Positions 24,426-32,911 of a DNA stretch of 64,000 nt are shown in pieces. The notes beneath the pieces were generated by a model. The model was given only the letters and a program-made list of their open reading frames with translations. It did not search any database and had not been told where the DNA came from. Position 1 is the first letter of the stretch; each line of letters starts with the position of its first letter. A program made the translations under genes and the position numbers. The stretch comes from JBAOHV01 sp964450685 (GTDB lineage Bacteria > Actinomycetota > Acidimicrobiia > Acidimicrobiales > Microtrichaceae), in assembly GCA_964450685.1 (NCBI GenBank), contig CAYVDN010000005.1:1-64000 (forward strand). The letters run 5' to 3'.

Positions 24426-25382
24426 ATGACATCGCCCGCCGAACCCGACCGCATCCCGGCCCCCCGCCGTGTCGGATTCCTGGGACCGGTGGGTACGTTC
24501 ACCGAACAGGCGATGCTGCGCGAACCGGACCTGGCCGAGATGGAGGGCGTGCCGTACGCATCGATGACCGACGTGTTGTTCGCAGTCGCCGGCGGCGAGG
24601 TCGATCTGGGCGTCGTACCCGTCGAGAACGCCATCGAGGGCACGGTCAACGCCACGGTGGACACGATGGCTTTCGACGTCGACGTGTCGATACAGCGCGA
24701 GCTACTCGAGCCCGTCTCACTGCACCTACTGACCATTCCCGGCGCGGACCTTGCCGGTGTCAGACGGGTCGTCTCGATCCCGGTCGCATCCGCCCAGTGT
24801 CGAGCCTGGCTGCGCGAGCACCTGCCCGGCGTCGAGTTCGTCACAGCGAACTCGACCGCCGAGGCGGCCGAGACGGTGGCGAAGGCCGCTGACCCGGCCG
24901 TCGCTGCGATTGCGAACGAGCGCGCCGCGGCGGTCTACGGCCTGCAGATCGCCGGGGCCGACATCGAGGACCACCCGGAGAACACGACCAGGTTCGTACT
25001 GGTCGCCAAGCAGGGAATCCCCGCTCCGACGGGTCACGACAAGACGTCGATCGTCGTGTTCCAACAGGCCGACCGGCCGGGATCGCTGCTCGCGATCCTC
25101 CAGGAGTTCGCGGCACGATCGATCAACCTGTCGCTGCTGTTGTCACGTCCTACCAAGCAGTCCCTCGGCGACTACTGCTTTGTACTCGACCTGGACGGGC
25201 ACCTCGCAGATCCCGTCGTCGCCGACTGTCTTCGGACGATCCGTGCCACCCAGGGCGGAGTGAAGTTCCTGGGCTCATATCCGGCCGCGGGCGAGCACGG
25301 TCCGGCGGCGCGTGCGCGGGTCGACGCTGCGTTCAGCGAGGCCGAGAAGTGGATCGAGGGCCTGCGGCGTCAGCTCGGCTGA
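24426..25382 (+). CDS. pheA: Prephenate dehydratase
   Basis: The protein has 318 residues and makes phenylpyruvate from prephenate in phenylalanine synthesis. The catalytic domain (about 14-195) has FLGPVGTFTEQA, PVENAIEGTVN and the conserved ENTTRF. The C-terminal ACT domain (about 205-285) binds phenylalanine for feedback control; the typical ESRP is LSRP here. No chorismate mutase domain is fused. In many actinobacteria pheA neighbours serS and a tRNA-Ser; here a sulfur-metabolism block follows instead. Confidence 0.95.
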   Translation: MTSPAEPDRIPAPRRVGFLGPVGTFTEQAMLREPDLAEMEGVPYASMTDVLFAVAGGEVDLGVVPVENAIEGTVNATVDTMAFDVDVSIQRELLEPVSLHLLTIPGADLAGVRRVVSIPVASAQCRAWLREHLPGVEFVTANSTAEAAETVAKAADPAVAAIANERAAAVYGLQIAGADIEDHPENTTRFVLVAKQGIPAPTGHDKTSIVVFQQADRPGSLLAILQEFAARSINLSLLLSRPTKQSLGDYCFVLDLDGHLADPVVADCLRTIRATQGGVKFLGSYPAAGEHGPAARARVDAAFSEAEKWIEGLRRQLG

Positions 25383-25483
25383 GCCTGGAGCCGGCGTGAG
25401 CGCGGCCTCGGCTCAGCGCAGAACGGACAACCCGGGCGCCAGTAGACGTCGACCACCGGCGCCTCGACCTCGGCGGCGGTCAC
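25370..25483 (-). pseudogene. Truncated mycoredoxin/glutaredoxin-like gene
   Basis: The GTG start overlaps the stop of the beta-CA-like gene (GTGA), typical of an intact operon. The peptide begins normally (VTAAEVEAPVVDVYWRPGCPFC) with the CPFC redox motif at residues 19-22, then breaks into an unrelated Arg-rich tail and stops at 37 residues. Intact homologues have roughly 80 or more. The break lies where the sequence meets the pheA terminator, and GCTGAGCC occurs on both sides. This marks a recombination junction at the end of the sulfur operon. Confidence 0.7.
25378..25417. terminator. Hairpin at the pheA 3' end
   Basis: Arms GCTGAGCC (overlapping the pheA stop) and GGCTCAGC (8 bp) enclose a GC-rich loop. 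It lies between the convergent pheA and broken mycoredoxin genes. Confidence 0.5.
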
Positions 25484-25929
25484 GCGTGCCGCCGGCGCGG
25501 GCCCCGCTCGGCCACGAGCTCGCGGGCCGCGGCGTCGATCGGGGTGACGGTGCCGTCGACCTCGATCCAGACGCCTATCACCTCGAGGCCCAGGCCCCAG
25601 GCGCGCACCTGCTCGACGGCCTCGGCGATCTGGCGGCGGTGCTCGTCGGCGGGCACGGGGTTGCCGGCGCAGTCGTCGTGACCCGCGATGGCCACGGCCC
25701 ATGAGGAGTGCGCCGTCGCGGAGACCGCTAGGTGCTCACGGATGCCGTCGCACAGCCCGCTCGAGCAGTCCGACAACGCCGCGTCCACGCCAGGGCGCGT
25801 GATCAGGTCGACGTGGTCGACACCGAGCTGCTGGCGCACCCAGCGGATGAGCGGCTCGTGGGTGCGACCGTCGATGCAGGTCACCGCTGCGGCGAACAGC
25901 GGTGGCGGGGGAACGCTCATGCCCATCAC
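25480..25929 (-). CDS. Beta-carbonic-anhydrase-like protein
   Basis: The product has 149 residues. It has the beta-carbonic anhydrase zinc and catalytic signature: C18-x-D20-x-R22 in TCIDGR, and H84-x-x-C87 in GHDDC. It is shorter than typical beta-CAs and lacks much of the N-terminal arm. It begins 11 bases after the SulP stop, and SulP/CA pairing elsewhere suggests bicarbonate or proton handling beside an anion transporter. Catalysis is not proven; some small CxDxR proteins have other functions. The last gene before the broken mycoredoxin. Confidence 0.7.
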   Translation of the reverse strand: MMGMSVPPPPLFAAAVTCIDGRTHEPLIRWVRQQLGVDHVDLITRPGVDAALSDCSSGLCDGIREHLAVSATAHSSWAVAIAGHDDCAGNPVPADEHRRQIAEAVEQVRAWGLGLEVIGVWIEVDGTVTPIDAAARELVAERGPRRRHA

Positions 25930-25940
25930 ACGACCCCCGC

Positions 25941-27755
25941 TCAGACGACCGCTGTGGGCGGCTCGTCGGGCCGGGCGACCAGCAGCGCGGAGCCCGGCTC
26001 GACCGCGGCGACCGCGGCCTGCACCGACGGGTGGATGCGTCCCGACATGTGGTCCCAGATGCCGGCGCGGTGCATGACGTCGCGTACCGGGCCGCGCACG
26101 GTGGCCAGTCGCAGCGTGACGCCCGAGGCGGTCAGGTCGTCGTCGAGCTCGTGCAGCAGGTGCGCTCCGCTCGCGTCCAGGTCGCCGATGCCACTCGCGT
26201 CGATCACCACGGTGTCGACGTCGGGACGCTCCGCGACCAGGGCAGCCACGCGGTCCTCGAGTGCCTTGGTGTTGGCGAAGAACAGCGGCCCGTCGACGCG
26301 CAGCAGAGCGACGCGCTCGCTGGTGCGGGTCGGCCAGCGGTCGACGTTACGGAACTCGTCGGTGCCCTCGACCCGGCCCAGCTCGGTGGTGTGCGGGTTG
26401 GACGAGCGGTACAGGAACATCAGCAGGCTGAAGCCCAGGCCGATGGCCAGACCCGGCTCGACGCCGATCAGCAGCGTGGCCAGGAACGTGACCAGCAGCG
26501 CCGCGAAGTCGACCCGGCGGGTGCGGAAGGTCTCGACCGCGTCCGGCACGTCGACCAGGCCGATCACCGCGACGATCACGACCGCCGCCAGCACCGCCTT
26601 GGGTAGGTAGTACAGCGCCGGGGTGAGCCACAGCACCGCGACGGTGAGCATGGCGGCGGTGACCAGGCTGGCCAGCGGCGTGCGGGCACCGGCGGAGTGG
26701 TTGACGGCGGTGCGTGAGAAGCCACCTGCGATAGGGAAGCCGCCGAACATGCCGGACGCCACGTTGGCGGCGCCGGTGGCGACGAGTTCCTGGTTGGCGT
26801 CGACCTTCTCACGGGTGCGGCGGGCGATCGCCTTGGCGACGCTGACGCCCTCGGCGTAGGCGACGATGCCGATCGTCAGCGCGACCGGCAGCAACTCGCC
26901 GAGCAGCGAGCCGCTCATCTCGGGCAGCTGCGGCGAGGGGAAGCCGGTGGGCACGTCGCCGAGGATGGCGACGCCCTTGTCGGTCAGCGAGGCGGCCCAG
27001 GTGACCAGCGTCGCCACGGCCATGACCACCAGGGCGATCGGGGCCTTCGGGGCGAGCTTCTTGCCGACGAACAGCGCGACGATCGCGGCGGCGCCGATCG
27101 CGAGGGTCCAGGCGCTGGTGGCGGCGAGCTCGTCGAACAGGGCGCGGACCGTGTCCACCACGCCCTCGGGTCGGCCGATGTCGAGCCCGAGCAGGTCCTT
27201 GACCTGTGACAGCCCGATCGTGATCGCCGCGGCCGAGGTGAACCCGGAGATCACCGGGTGCGACAGGAAGTTGACCAGGAACCCCAGGCGCAGCACACCT
27301 GACAGCAGCAGCACGGCGCCGACCGACAGCGCCAGCAGCGCGGCGACCGCCGGATACGTGGGGTCCTCGGGGGCGACGATCGTCTGCAGGCCCGACAGGG
27401 TCAGCAGCGAGGTGATGGCGACCGGGCCGACGGCGAGCGAGCCGCTGGTGCCCAGTACCGCGTACGCGACGATGCCGACGATCGCTGCGTACAGCCCCGC
27501 GACGGGCGGCATGCCGGCCAGGTTGGCGTAGGCCATGCCCTGGGGGATCAGCATGACGGCCACGGTCAGCCCGGCGACCAGGTCGCCGCGCAGCATCGGC
27601 TTCGGGTAGTGCCGCGACCAGTGCAGGATCGGGATGTAGCGGGCCACGCCGGTCGGCCCGGTCACCCGGGCACCCCGTGGGGGTGCTCCGGTGGCCGGGT
27701 CCGGGGGCTCCGCCACCGACTCGGTCCGAGCGGACGGCGACACGAGCTCAGCCAC
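25941..27755 (-). CDS. SulP-family anion transporter with STAS domain
   Basis: The protein has 604 residues. About 12 hydrophobic segments (55-450) carry SulP signatures (GLTVAVMLIPQGMAYANLAGMPPVAGLY, then NVASGMFGGFPIAGGFSRTAVN). A C-terminal STAS domain (about 480-590) contains VVIDASGIGDLDASG. SulP proteins move sulfate, bicarbonate or related anions. In this operon, sulfate/sulfite linked to persulfide oxidation or bicarbonate linked to the CA-like protein are both possible. The start overlaps the rhodanese gene by 8 bases. Confidence 0.9.
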   Translation of the reverse strand: MAELVSPSARTESVAEPPDPATGAPPRGARVTGPTGVARYIPILHWSRHYPKPMLRGDLVAGLTVAVMLIPQGMAYANLAGMPPVAGLYAAIVGIVAYAVLGTSGSLAVGPVAITSLLTLSGLQTIVAPEDPTYPAVAALLALSVGAVLLLSGVLRLGFLVNFLSHPVISGFTSAAAITIGLSQVKDLLGLDIGRPEGVVDTVRALFDELAATSAWTLAIGAAAIVALFVGKKLAPKAPIALVVMAVATLVTWAASLTDKGVAILGDVPTGFPSPQLPEMSGSLLGELLPVALTIGIVAYAEGVSVAKAIARRTREKVDANQELVATGAANVASGMFGGFPIAGGFSRTAVNHSAGARTPLASLVTAAMLTVAVLWLTPALYYLPKAVLAAVVIVAVIGLVDVPDAVETFRTRRVDFAALLVTFLATLLIGVEPGLAIGLGFSLLMFLYRSSNPHTTELGRVEGTDEFRNVDRWPTRTSERVALLRVDGPLFFANTKALEDRVAALVAERPDVDTVVIDASGIGDLDASGAHLLHELDDDLTASGVTLRLATVRGPVRDVMHRAGIWDHMSGRIHPSVQAAVAAVEPGSALLVARPDEPPTAVV

Positions 27756-28374
27756 GGCCGGTGAGCTGGTCCACCACGGCGTTCACATCGCAGCTGTTCG
27801 AGCGGTTGTAGGGCAGCTTGGCGAGCATCGCGCCCATCACACAGGTGTTGGACACCGCAGCGAGGGTCAGCCCGGCACCGACCGCTCCGGCGACGAAACG
27901 AGCCTTGGGGTACTTGAGGCTGGTCAGGACGGAGGTGGCGACGATCGAGCCGGCGACCAGTCGGACCTGGCGCTCGATGTCCCAGCGGGCTTGGCCGCGG
28001 TTCACCTGACCGCCGGCACGCTCCCAGGCCATCATCCCGCCCTCGAGCACGCGCACGTTGCCCATGCCCGCGGCGGCCAGGCGCTGCTCGGCCTGCGAGG
28101 CCCGCATGCCGGAGCGGCACACCAGCACGACCAGCTCCTCGACGTGACGCTGGATGTCCTCGGCGTGCTCGCCCAGGGTGTCGAGCGGCACGTTGTAGGC
28201 GCCGGGGATGTGCACGGACTCGAACTCGGCGGGCGACCGAACGTCGAGCAGGCGGACGTCCGCGCCCTCGCGCAGCCAGCGCTGCAGCTCGGTGGCGTCG
28301 ACGCGAGTGCCGGACGGTGCGGGGCCGGCGCCGCCACCAGCGGGGATGGCGGCATCGGTCTCGGTGATGGTCAT
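27748..28374 (-). CDS. Rhodanese with YgaP-type membrane tail (DUF2892)
   Basis: The protein has 208 residues. The rhodanese domain (about 22-115) has the active loop VCRSGMRAS with catalytic C86. A C-terminal part (about 130-185) has two hydrophobic segments typical of the YgaP/DUF2892 tail and ends with two Cys (SNTC, NSC). It is a membrane-bound sulfurtransferase that may pass sulfane sulfur. AGGAG precedes the ATG. Second gene of the operon. Confidence 0.85.
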   Translation of the reverse strand: MTITETDAAIPAGGGAGPAPSGTRVDATELQRWLREGADVRLLDVRSPAEFESVHIPGAYNVPLDTLGEHAEDIQRHVEELVVLVCRSGMRASQAEQRLAAAGMGNVRVLEGGMMAWERAGGQVNRGQARWDIERQVRLVAGSIVATSVLTSLKYPKARFVAGAVGAGLTLAAVSNTCVMGAMLAKLPYNRSNSCDVNAVVDQLTGRG

Positions 28375-28438
28375 CGTGGGGATTCTCCTGTGATGCGGGG
28401 GTGGAAAGAGGTGCGGTACGGACGGGGGGACGGAGCGG

Positions 28439-29827
28439 TCAGACGCCCAGGGCGTGGGCCTGCGCCCAGGCGCCATAGCCGCCGAGCAGGTCCGAGACGT
28501 CGCGTGCGCCGAGCGAGCGCAGCAGGCTGGCGCCGACCGACGAGCGGTAGCCGCCGGCACAGAACACGACGATCGGCCGATCGAGGTCGAGCGAGGACGC
28601 CTCCTCACGCAGGCGGGCCAGCGGGATGGTGGTGGCGCCGGGGATGGTGCCCAGCGCCGTCTCGCCGGGGTTGCGCACGTCGACCACCTGCACCTCGTCG
28701 GAGGTGGTGGCGGCGTCGAAGATCGGCACGCTCAGCCGCGAGGCCTGGCGGGCGAGCTCCGGGTGCTCGGCGAGTCGGGCGACGCCACCGTCGAGGAAGC
28801 CGACGACCTCGTCGAAGCCGATCCGGGCCAGGCGGATCTTGGCCTCGGCTTCGGTGCCGGGCTCGGCGACGAGCACGATCGGGGTGCGGGGCGGCACCAC
28901 GGTGCCGACGTACTCGGCGTAGCGGCCGTCGGCGCCGACGTTGATCGAGCCGACCAGGTGACCGGCCGCGAAGTCGGCCGAGTCGCGGGTGTCGACCACG
29001 GCTGCGCCGTTGGCCTGTGCAGCGAGCACCTCGTCCATGGCCATGGGGGTGGGCGGCGTCGTGTCGATGAGCTCGCGGGCGGCCTTGTTGAGCCCGGCGT
29101 TGAAGCCGAAGTACCCCGGCGAGCTGGGCTGGCCCTCGGTGACCTGGATGACGAAGTCATCGACACCCATGGGCTGCACCGCGTAGTTCATCTGGCGCTG
29201 CTCGCCGATGGTGGACACCGTCTCGGTCGAGAGGTTCTTACCGCACGCTGAGCCGGCTCCGTGAGCGGGGAAGACCTTGGTCTCGTCGGGCAGCGTCATT
29301 AGTTGGTCCCGAAGCGAGAAGTAGAGATCGCGGGCGAGTTCTTCTGCCGTGATGCCGACCGAGGCGAGCAGATCGGGGCGGCCGACGTCGCCGATGAAGA
29401 GCGTGTCGCCGGTGAGCACGCCGAAGGGCTGCTCGTCGGTGCCGTGCTCCCATACCACGACGCTGATCGACTCTGGCGTGTGGCCCGGTGTCTCGCGGAA
29501 CTCGAGCACCACGCCGGTGTCCGGGTCGCCCAGCGCTAGACGTTCACCGGTGACCACCCGACGGATCGGGAACTCCGCCTGAGCAGCCGAGCCGTACACG
29601 ATTTCGGCTCCGGTTGCCTCGGCCAGCTCCAGGTGGCCGGAGAGGAAGTCGGCGTGGAAGTGCGTCTCGATGACGTAGCGGATCTCCAGACCGTGGGACG
29701 CGGCGTCGGCCAAGTACTCGTGGATGTCTCGGCGTGGATCGACGACCGCGGCCACGCCACTGTCGGTGTCGGCGATCAGGTAGCTCGCCTGGGACAGGCA
29801 CTCCAAGTAGTACTGCTCGAACTTCAC
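28439..29827 (-). CDS. cstB: CstB-like persulfide dioxygenase-rhodanese fusion
   Basis: The protein has 462 residues. The N-terminal MBL/persulfide dioxygenase domain (1-250) has the iron ligands in ETHFHADFLSGH (H55, H57) and TGDTLFIGDVGR. A middle rhodanese fold (about 265-350) has lost its Cys (VLVAEPGTEAE). The C-terminal rhodanese (about 365-460) has active C423 (VVFCAGGYRSS). This is the exact order of S. aureus CstB, which oxidises persulfides and releases thiosulfate or sulfite. GTG 29827 is preceded by AGGAG at 7 bases. It is the first gene of the operon, behind two CsoR/CstR-type palindromes. Confidence 0.87.
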   Translation of the reverse strand: MKFEQYYLECLSQASYLIADTDSGVAAVVDPRRDIHEYLADAASHGLEIRYVIETHFHADFLSGHLELAEATGAEIVYGSAAQAEFPIRRVVTGERLALGDPDTGVVLEFRETPGHTPESISVVVWEHGTDEQPFGVLTGDTLFIGDVGRPDLLASVGITAEELARDLYFSLRDQLMTLPDETKVFPAHGAGSACGKNLSTETVSTIGEQRQMNYAVQPMGVDDFVIQVTEGQPSSPGYFGFNAGLNKAARELIDTTPPTPMAMDEVLAAQANGAAVVDTRDSADFAAGHLVGSINVGADGRYAEYVGTVVPPRTPIVLVAEPGTEAEAKIRLARIGFDEVVGFLDGGVARLAEHPELARQASRLSVPIFDAATTSDEVQVVDVRNPGETALGTIPGATTIPLARLREEASSLDLDRPIVVFCAGGYRSSVGASLLRSLGARDVSDLLGGYGAWAQAHALGV

Positions 29828-29863
29828 TTCACGTCTCCTCAATCAACGGATCGAGGAGATCCT

Positions 29864-29899
29864 ATACCCCATGGGGTATCGGATCTACCCCCTGGGGTA
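29864..29899. promoter_or_regulatory. Two tandem CsoR/CstR-type operators
   Basis: ATACCCCATGGGGTAT (29864-29879) is a perfect 16-bp palindrome, and TACCCCCTGGGGTA (29886-29899) repeats the 6-2-6 core. The centres are 21 bp apart, about two helical turns. TACCC(n)GGGTA G/C-tract sites are bound by copper-sensing CsoR and persulfide-sensing CstR. The site sits 37 bases upstream of cstB, which favours CstR-like control. No csoR-family gene is inside the window. Confidence 0.75.
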
Positions 29900-29985
29900 T
29901 AGAGCGGTGACGCTGGTGGGAGCATCCGAGCCTTCGACTCCGGCCAGAGTTCCTGACAACTCCTGTGGCGACTAGGTTCTCGCTC

Positions 29986-30075
29986 GGAAGGATGGCAGAG
30001 CGGACGAATGCGACGGTCTTGAAAACCGTTGGGCCTTCACGGGTCCCGGGGGTTCGAATCCCCCTCCTTCCGCCA
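29986..30075 (+). tRNA. tRNA-Ser(TGA)
   Basis: The acceptor stem GGAAGGA/TCCTTCC, anticodon stem ACGGT/ACCGT with loop CTTGAAA, a long variable arm and GGTTCGAATC T-loop define a class II serine tRNA. The 3' CCA is encoded. Confidence 0.96.
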
Positions 30076-30136
30076 ATTTGATGTCGAGCGGCTCGGGGAA
30101 GAACGAACCCGGGGCCTTAGCCGTATCCGACCCCTG

Positions 30137-30985
30137 CTAGTGCTCCAGTGCCAGCTGATCGCCTATCGTCACACGGCCCGGCTGGATCACCTCGGCGTAG
30201 ATGCCGAACCCGGCGAAGTCGCCCAGGCCGTCGATCGTCATCCGGTTCTCATTGGCCAGGGTCTGGAGGATCGCTCGATCGGCTGGAAGGTCACGCTGTT
30301 CGAGCGTCGTCATGACACAGCGCGGGGTCAGGGTGCCGAAGGCGAGTCGGGCTGCGCCCAAGGTCGCCGTTCGTCCTGCCCAGTCCTTCTCGACGAAGCC
30401 GTTCGTCTCGTCCGACGGGGTGACTCCTGCGGTGTCGATGACGATGCTCGGGCGGAACCGCGAGGACGTGACGACGCTTGCCGGAAGCAGGGAACTCAGC
30501 CGCTCCAGGGAACTCGTCGTGATGACGTGCATCGCGGCGAGATCGACGAACGTTCCCTTCTGGGTCATCAAGGCGACTGGGAGGTCCGTCTCCACGCCGG
30601 ACAGTGCCAGGCCGTCGATCTCCGGCCAGTAGCTATCGTAGACCTCGTCTGCCGTCGTCGCTCTCTCGACCCGCACCGGCGCTCCGAGGCGCATCGAGAG
30701 TTCCTCGTCGAGCGCGTCGCTGGTCGCCTCACCCAGATCCGTCCCGGCGGCGCTCACCGCAACTCGACCTGACGTCTCGTCGAGCGTCGCTCGCAGGGCC
30801 AACAGCTCGCGTCCGAACCTTGGGATCTTGGCGCTGACGATCTTGCCGGTGTCCAGGTTCCGCAACGCCAAGCGGCGGTCACCCGGGATCCCCAAGCCGT
30901 CCAGATCGGCTGACTCGATCCTCTCGCCACCGATCGACTTGATCGGGTAGCGCCAGATCTCGCTGATGGTTCCCAGGGTCGGCAT
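30137..30985 (-). CDS. MOSC domain protein with N-terminal beta-barrel
   Basis: The protein has 282 residues. The N-terminal part (ISEIWRYPIKSIGGERI) is the MOSC_N beta-barrel, and the C-terminal MOSC domain carries RFRPSIVIDT and the conserved Cys in LTPRCVMTTLEQRD. MOSC proteins handle molybdenum cofactor sulfur or act as N-hydroxylamine reductases (mARC/YcbX type). ATG 30985 follows GGAGG by 8 bases. It lies downstream of the LuxR-type two-component genes on the same strand, 48 bases away. Confidence 0.88.
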   Translation of the reverse strand: MPTLGTISEIWRYPIKSIGGERIESADLDGLGIPGDRRLALRNLDTGKIVSAKIPRFGRELLALRATLDETSGRVAVSAAGTDLGEATSDALDEELSMRLGAPVRVERATTADEVYDSYWPEIDGLALSGVETDLPVALMTQKGTFVDLAAMHVITTSSLERLSSLLPASVVTSSRFRPSIVIDTAGVTPSDETNGFVEKDWAGRTATLGAARLAFGTLTPRCVMTTLEQRDLPADRAILQTLANENRMTIDGLGDFAGFGIYAEVIQPGRVTIGDQLALEH

Positions 30986-31033
30986 TGGACGGTCCTCCGG
31001 ATCGGGAGCAGATGGATCAGAGCGCGTGGCCAC

Positions 31034-31663
31034 TCAAGTGATGCCGTGATCGACAGCCCAGCGGATCAGCTCGTGGCGTCGAGACAGGTGGAGCTTCGCC
31101 ATCGCGTTGCGCACGTGGTTCTCGACCGTCTTCGGTGAGATGTAGAGCGCCTCACCGACCGCGCGGTACGACTCGCCGCGAGCGACGTGTGCCAGCACTT
31201 CGCGTTCGCGCTCGGACAGCGGCAGGGTCGACCCGTCCGGCGCGGAGCGTGCCATCCGGCGGTACTCGCCGATCAACAACGCTGCCAGCTGTGGCGAGAA
31301 CACCGGCTCCCCGGCAGCTGCCTTCGCCAGCCCCGCCCGCAACTCCTCAGGACGAGCTGACTTGACCAGGTAGCCGACTGCTCCGGCAGCCACCGCGTCG
31401 AGCACGTCGCGTTCGGCCTCGGACACCGTCAGGATCACCACGGGACAACTGGAAGCGACTGCCTGGGTCACTGCGATGCCACCGCCGCCCGGCATGTTCA
31501 GGTCGCAGAGCACCACGTCGGGCTGAACCTGCGTGACGACCTCGATCGCACCGGGTGCGTCCTCCGCCTCGCCCACCACCTCGAAGGAGTCGCCCAGGTC
31601 GGTGCGGATACCGCTTCGCCAGATCGGATGGTCGTCGGCCACGACCACGCGGGTTCTGCTCAC
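31034..31663 (-). CDS. LuxR-type response regulator (NarL family)
   Basis: The regulator has 209 residues. Its receiver domain (1-120) has D10/D11, the phosphoacceptor Asp in VVLCDLNMPG (about 54) and the Lys in LVKSARP. The C-terminal LuxR helix-turn-helix reads LSEREREVLAHVARGESYRAVGEALYISPKTVENHVRNAMAKL. It pairs with the kinase encoded 30 bases upstream. The GTG start follows GGAGG. Targets may include its own operon; none is shown. Confidence 0.92.
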   Translation of the reverse strand: MSRTRVVVADDHPIWRSGIRTDLGDSFEVVGEAEDAPGAIEVVTQVQPDVVLCDLNMPGGGGIAVTQAVASSCPVVILTVSEAERDVLDAVAAGAVGYLVKSARPEELRAGLAKAAAGEPVFSPQLAALLIGEYRRMARSAPDGSTLPLSEREREVLAHVARGESYRAVGEALYISPKTVENHVRNAMAKLHLSRRHELIRWAVDHGIT

Positions 31664-31693
31664 AGCGCCTCCGGATTCAACGAACCGACCGCC

Positions 31694-32911
31694 TCACGGT
31701 ACCCACAGCGTCACGTCGCATCCCGTGCCGGGGCTGCTGCGCACCACGGCTCCGCCTCCGACCTCGGCCAGGCGTTCGTGCACCGAACGCCTCAGGCCGT
31801 CCCCTTGGGGGGTGGACGCCGGGTCGAACCCCCGGCCCTCGTCGTGCACCACGACCTGGGAGCCGCTCGGCTCCCTGCCGTCGAGAGACACCCAGACCTC
31901 GTCGGCTCCCGAGTGGCGCGCCGCGTTCGTGACCGCCTCGGCGGTCGCCGCAGCCAACGCGGACCCGGCGAGCGATCCGCCGTCTCCTCGCTCGATCACC
32001 ACCAGATGCACGTCCACCTGGTGGCGCCGGCCGACCAGGACGAGGTTGCGCGACAGCTGCTCAACCCAGTCCTCCACGTCCCCGCCGAGCGACGAGCCAC
32101 CTACTCCAGCTGGACCCGCTACTCCGGCGGCAGCCGAGGTGTCGGAGCGGAGGAACGCACGCAGGTCCTGGTCCTGTTCTCGGGCCAGGGCGACGAGCTG
32201 TGGGTCGTCCGAGCGCCTCTGCACCACAGCGAGCGTCTGGAGCACACCGTCGTGCAGAGTGCGAGCGACCTCCGATCGGGCCTCGGCAGCGGCCGCCAAC
32301 TGGGTCGTCGTGCGGAGTTGCCGGGCTACCCAGCCTGCGACCCACCCGGCGGCGCCGTACAGCAGCGTCGCCCCGACCAGCCCGAGGACGCGGCCACCGA
32401 GGTCGGCATCGACTGCTGCAGCCACCAGGCTCGCCGCGCCCACACCGAGTCCGCCGAGCAGACCCCAGGTTGATCCTGCGGTCACTCCCGTCGCGAGAAC
32501 CGCTACCAGCGGCCACGCCGAGCCGAGGGGCTGAGCTCCGTCGTCCGAATAGACGAACTGGTCGACCACGACGACCAGCGCGGCGAGAACTACGTCGATG
32601 GCCGCGCCGACGTCACCGAGCCAGCGAGCTTCTGCTGCCGCGGCTCGGGTCCACCACGCTGACCAGACAGCGAGAACTGCCAGCACGAGCGCCGCCAACA
32701 CCGGGCGGACCAGCACCCCCGAGTTCGTGTCTATGGCGATCACGACGACGGCCCATGCCAGGGTGACTCCTCGCAGCGCACCCAGACCGAGCTCCATCCG
32801 ACGCTGCACCGCAGCTGCAGTTGGGGTGCGACGTTCACGGACCACGACCGACATCGTGCCCCACCCACTCCGCTGTGGGGCGCCCATGACGGCGAGCGTG
32901 CCAGGGCTCAC
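31694..32911 (-). CDS. HisKA_3-type sensor histidine kinase
   Basis: The protein has 405 residues from the GTG at 32911 (397 from ATG 32887). Five or six hydrophobic segments (about 40-205) form the input domain. The dimerisation His lies in RTLHDGVLQTLAVVQ, and the ATPase part has EAVTNAARHSGADEVWV and VVHDEGRGFDP. It should phosphorylate the adjacent LuxR-type regulator. The 32911 start overlaps the upstream stop (GTGA), which argues for coupling; its ligand is unknown. Confidence 0.87.
   Translation of the reverse strand: MSPGTLAVMGAPQRSGWGTMSVVVRERRTPTAAAVQRRMELGLGALRGVTLAWAVVVIAIDTNSGVLVRPVLAALVLAVLAVWSAWWTRAAAAEARWLGDVGAAIDVVLAALVVVVDQFVYSDDGAQPLGSAWPLVAVLATGVTAGSTWGLLGGLGVGAASLVAAAVDADLGGRVLGLVGATLLYGAAGWVAGWVARQLRTTTQLAAAAEARSEVARTLHDGVLQTLAVVQRRSDDPQLVALAREQDQDLRAFLRSDTSAAAGVAGPAGVGGSSLGGDVEDWVEQLSRNLVLVGRRHQVDVHLVVIERGDGGSLAGSALAAATAEAVTNAARHSGADEVWVSLDGREPSGSQVVVHDEGRGFDPASTPQGDGLRRSVHERLAEVGGGAVVRSSPGTGCDVTLWVP

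Noticed and set aside
29986..30075. tRNA-Ser(TGA) as integration site of a phage-type island
   Set aside because: The sulfur operon lies on the 5' side of the tRNA and there is no integrase or repeated tRNA 3' end in the window.
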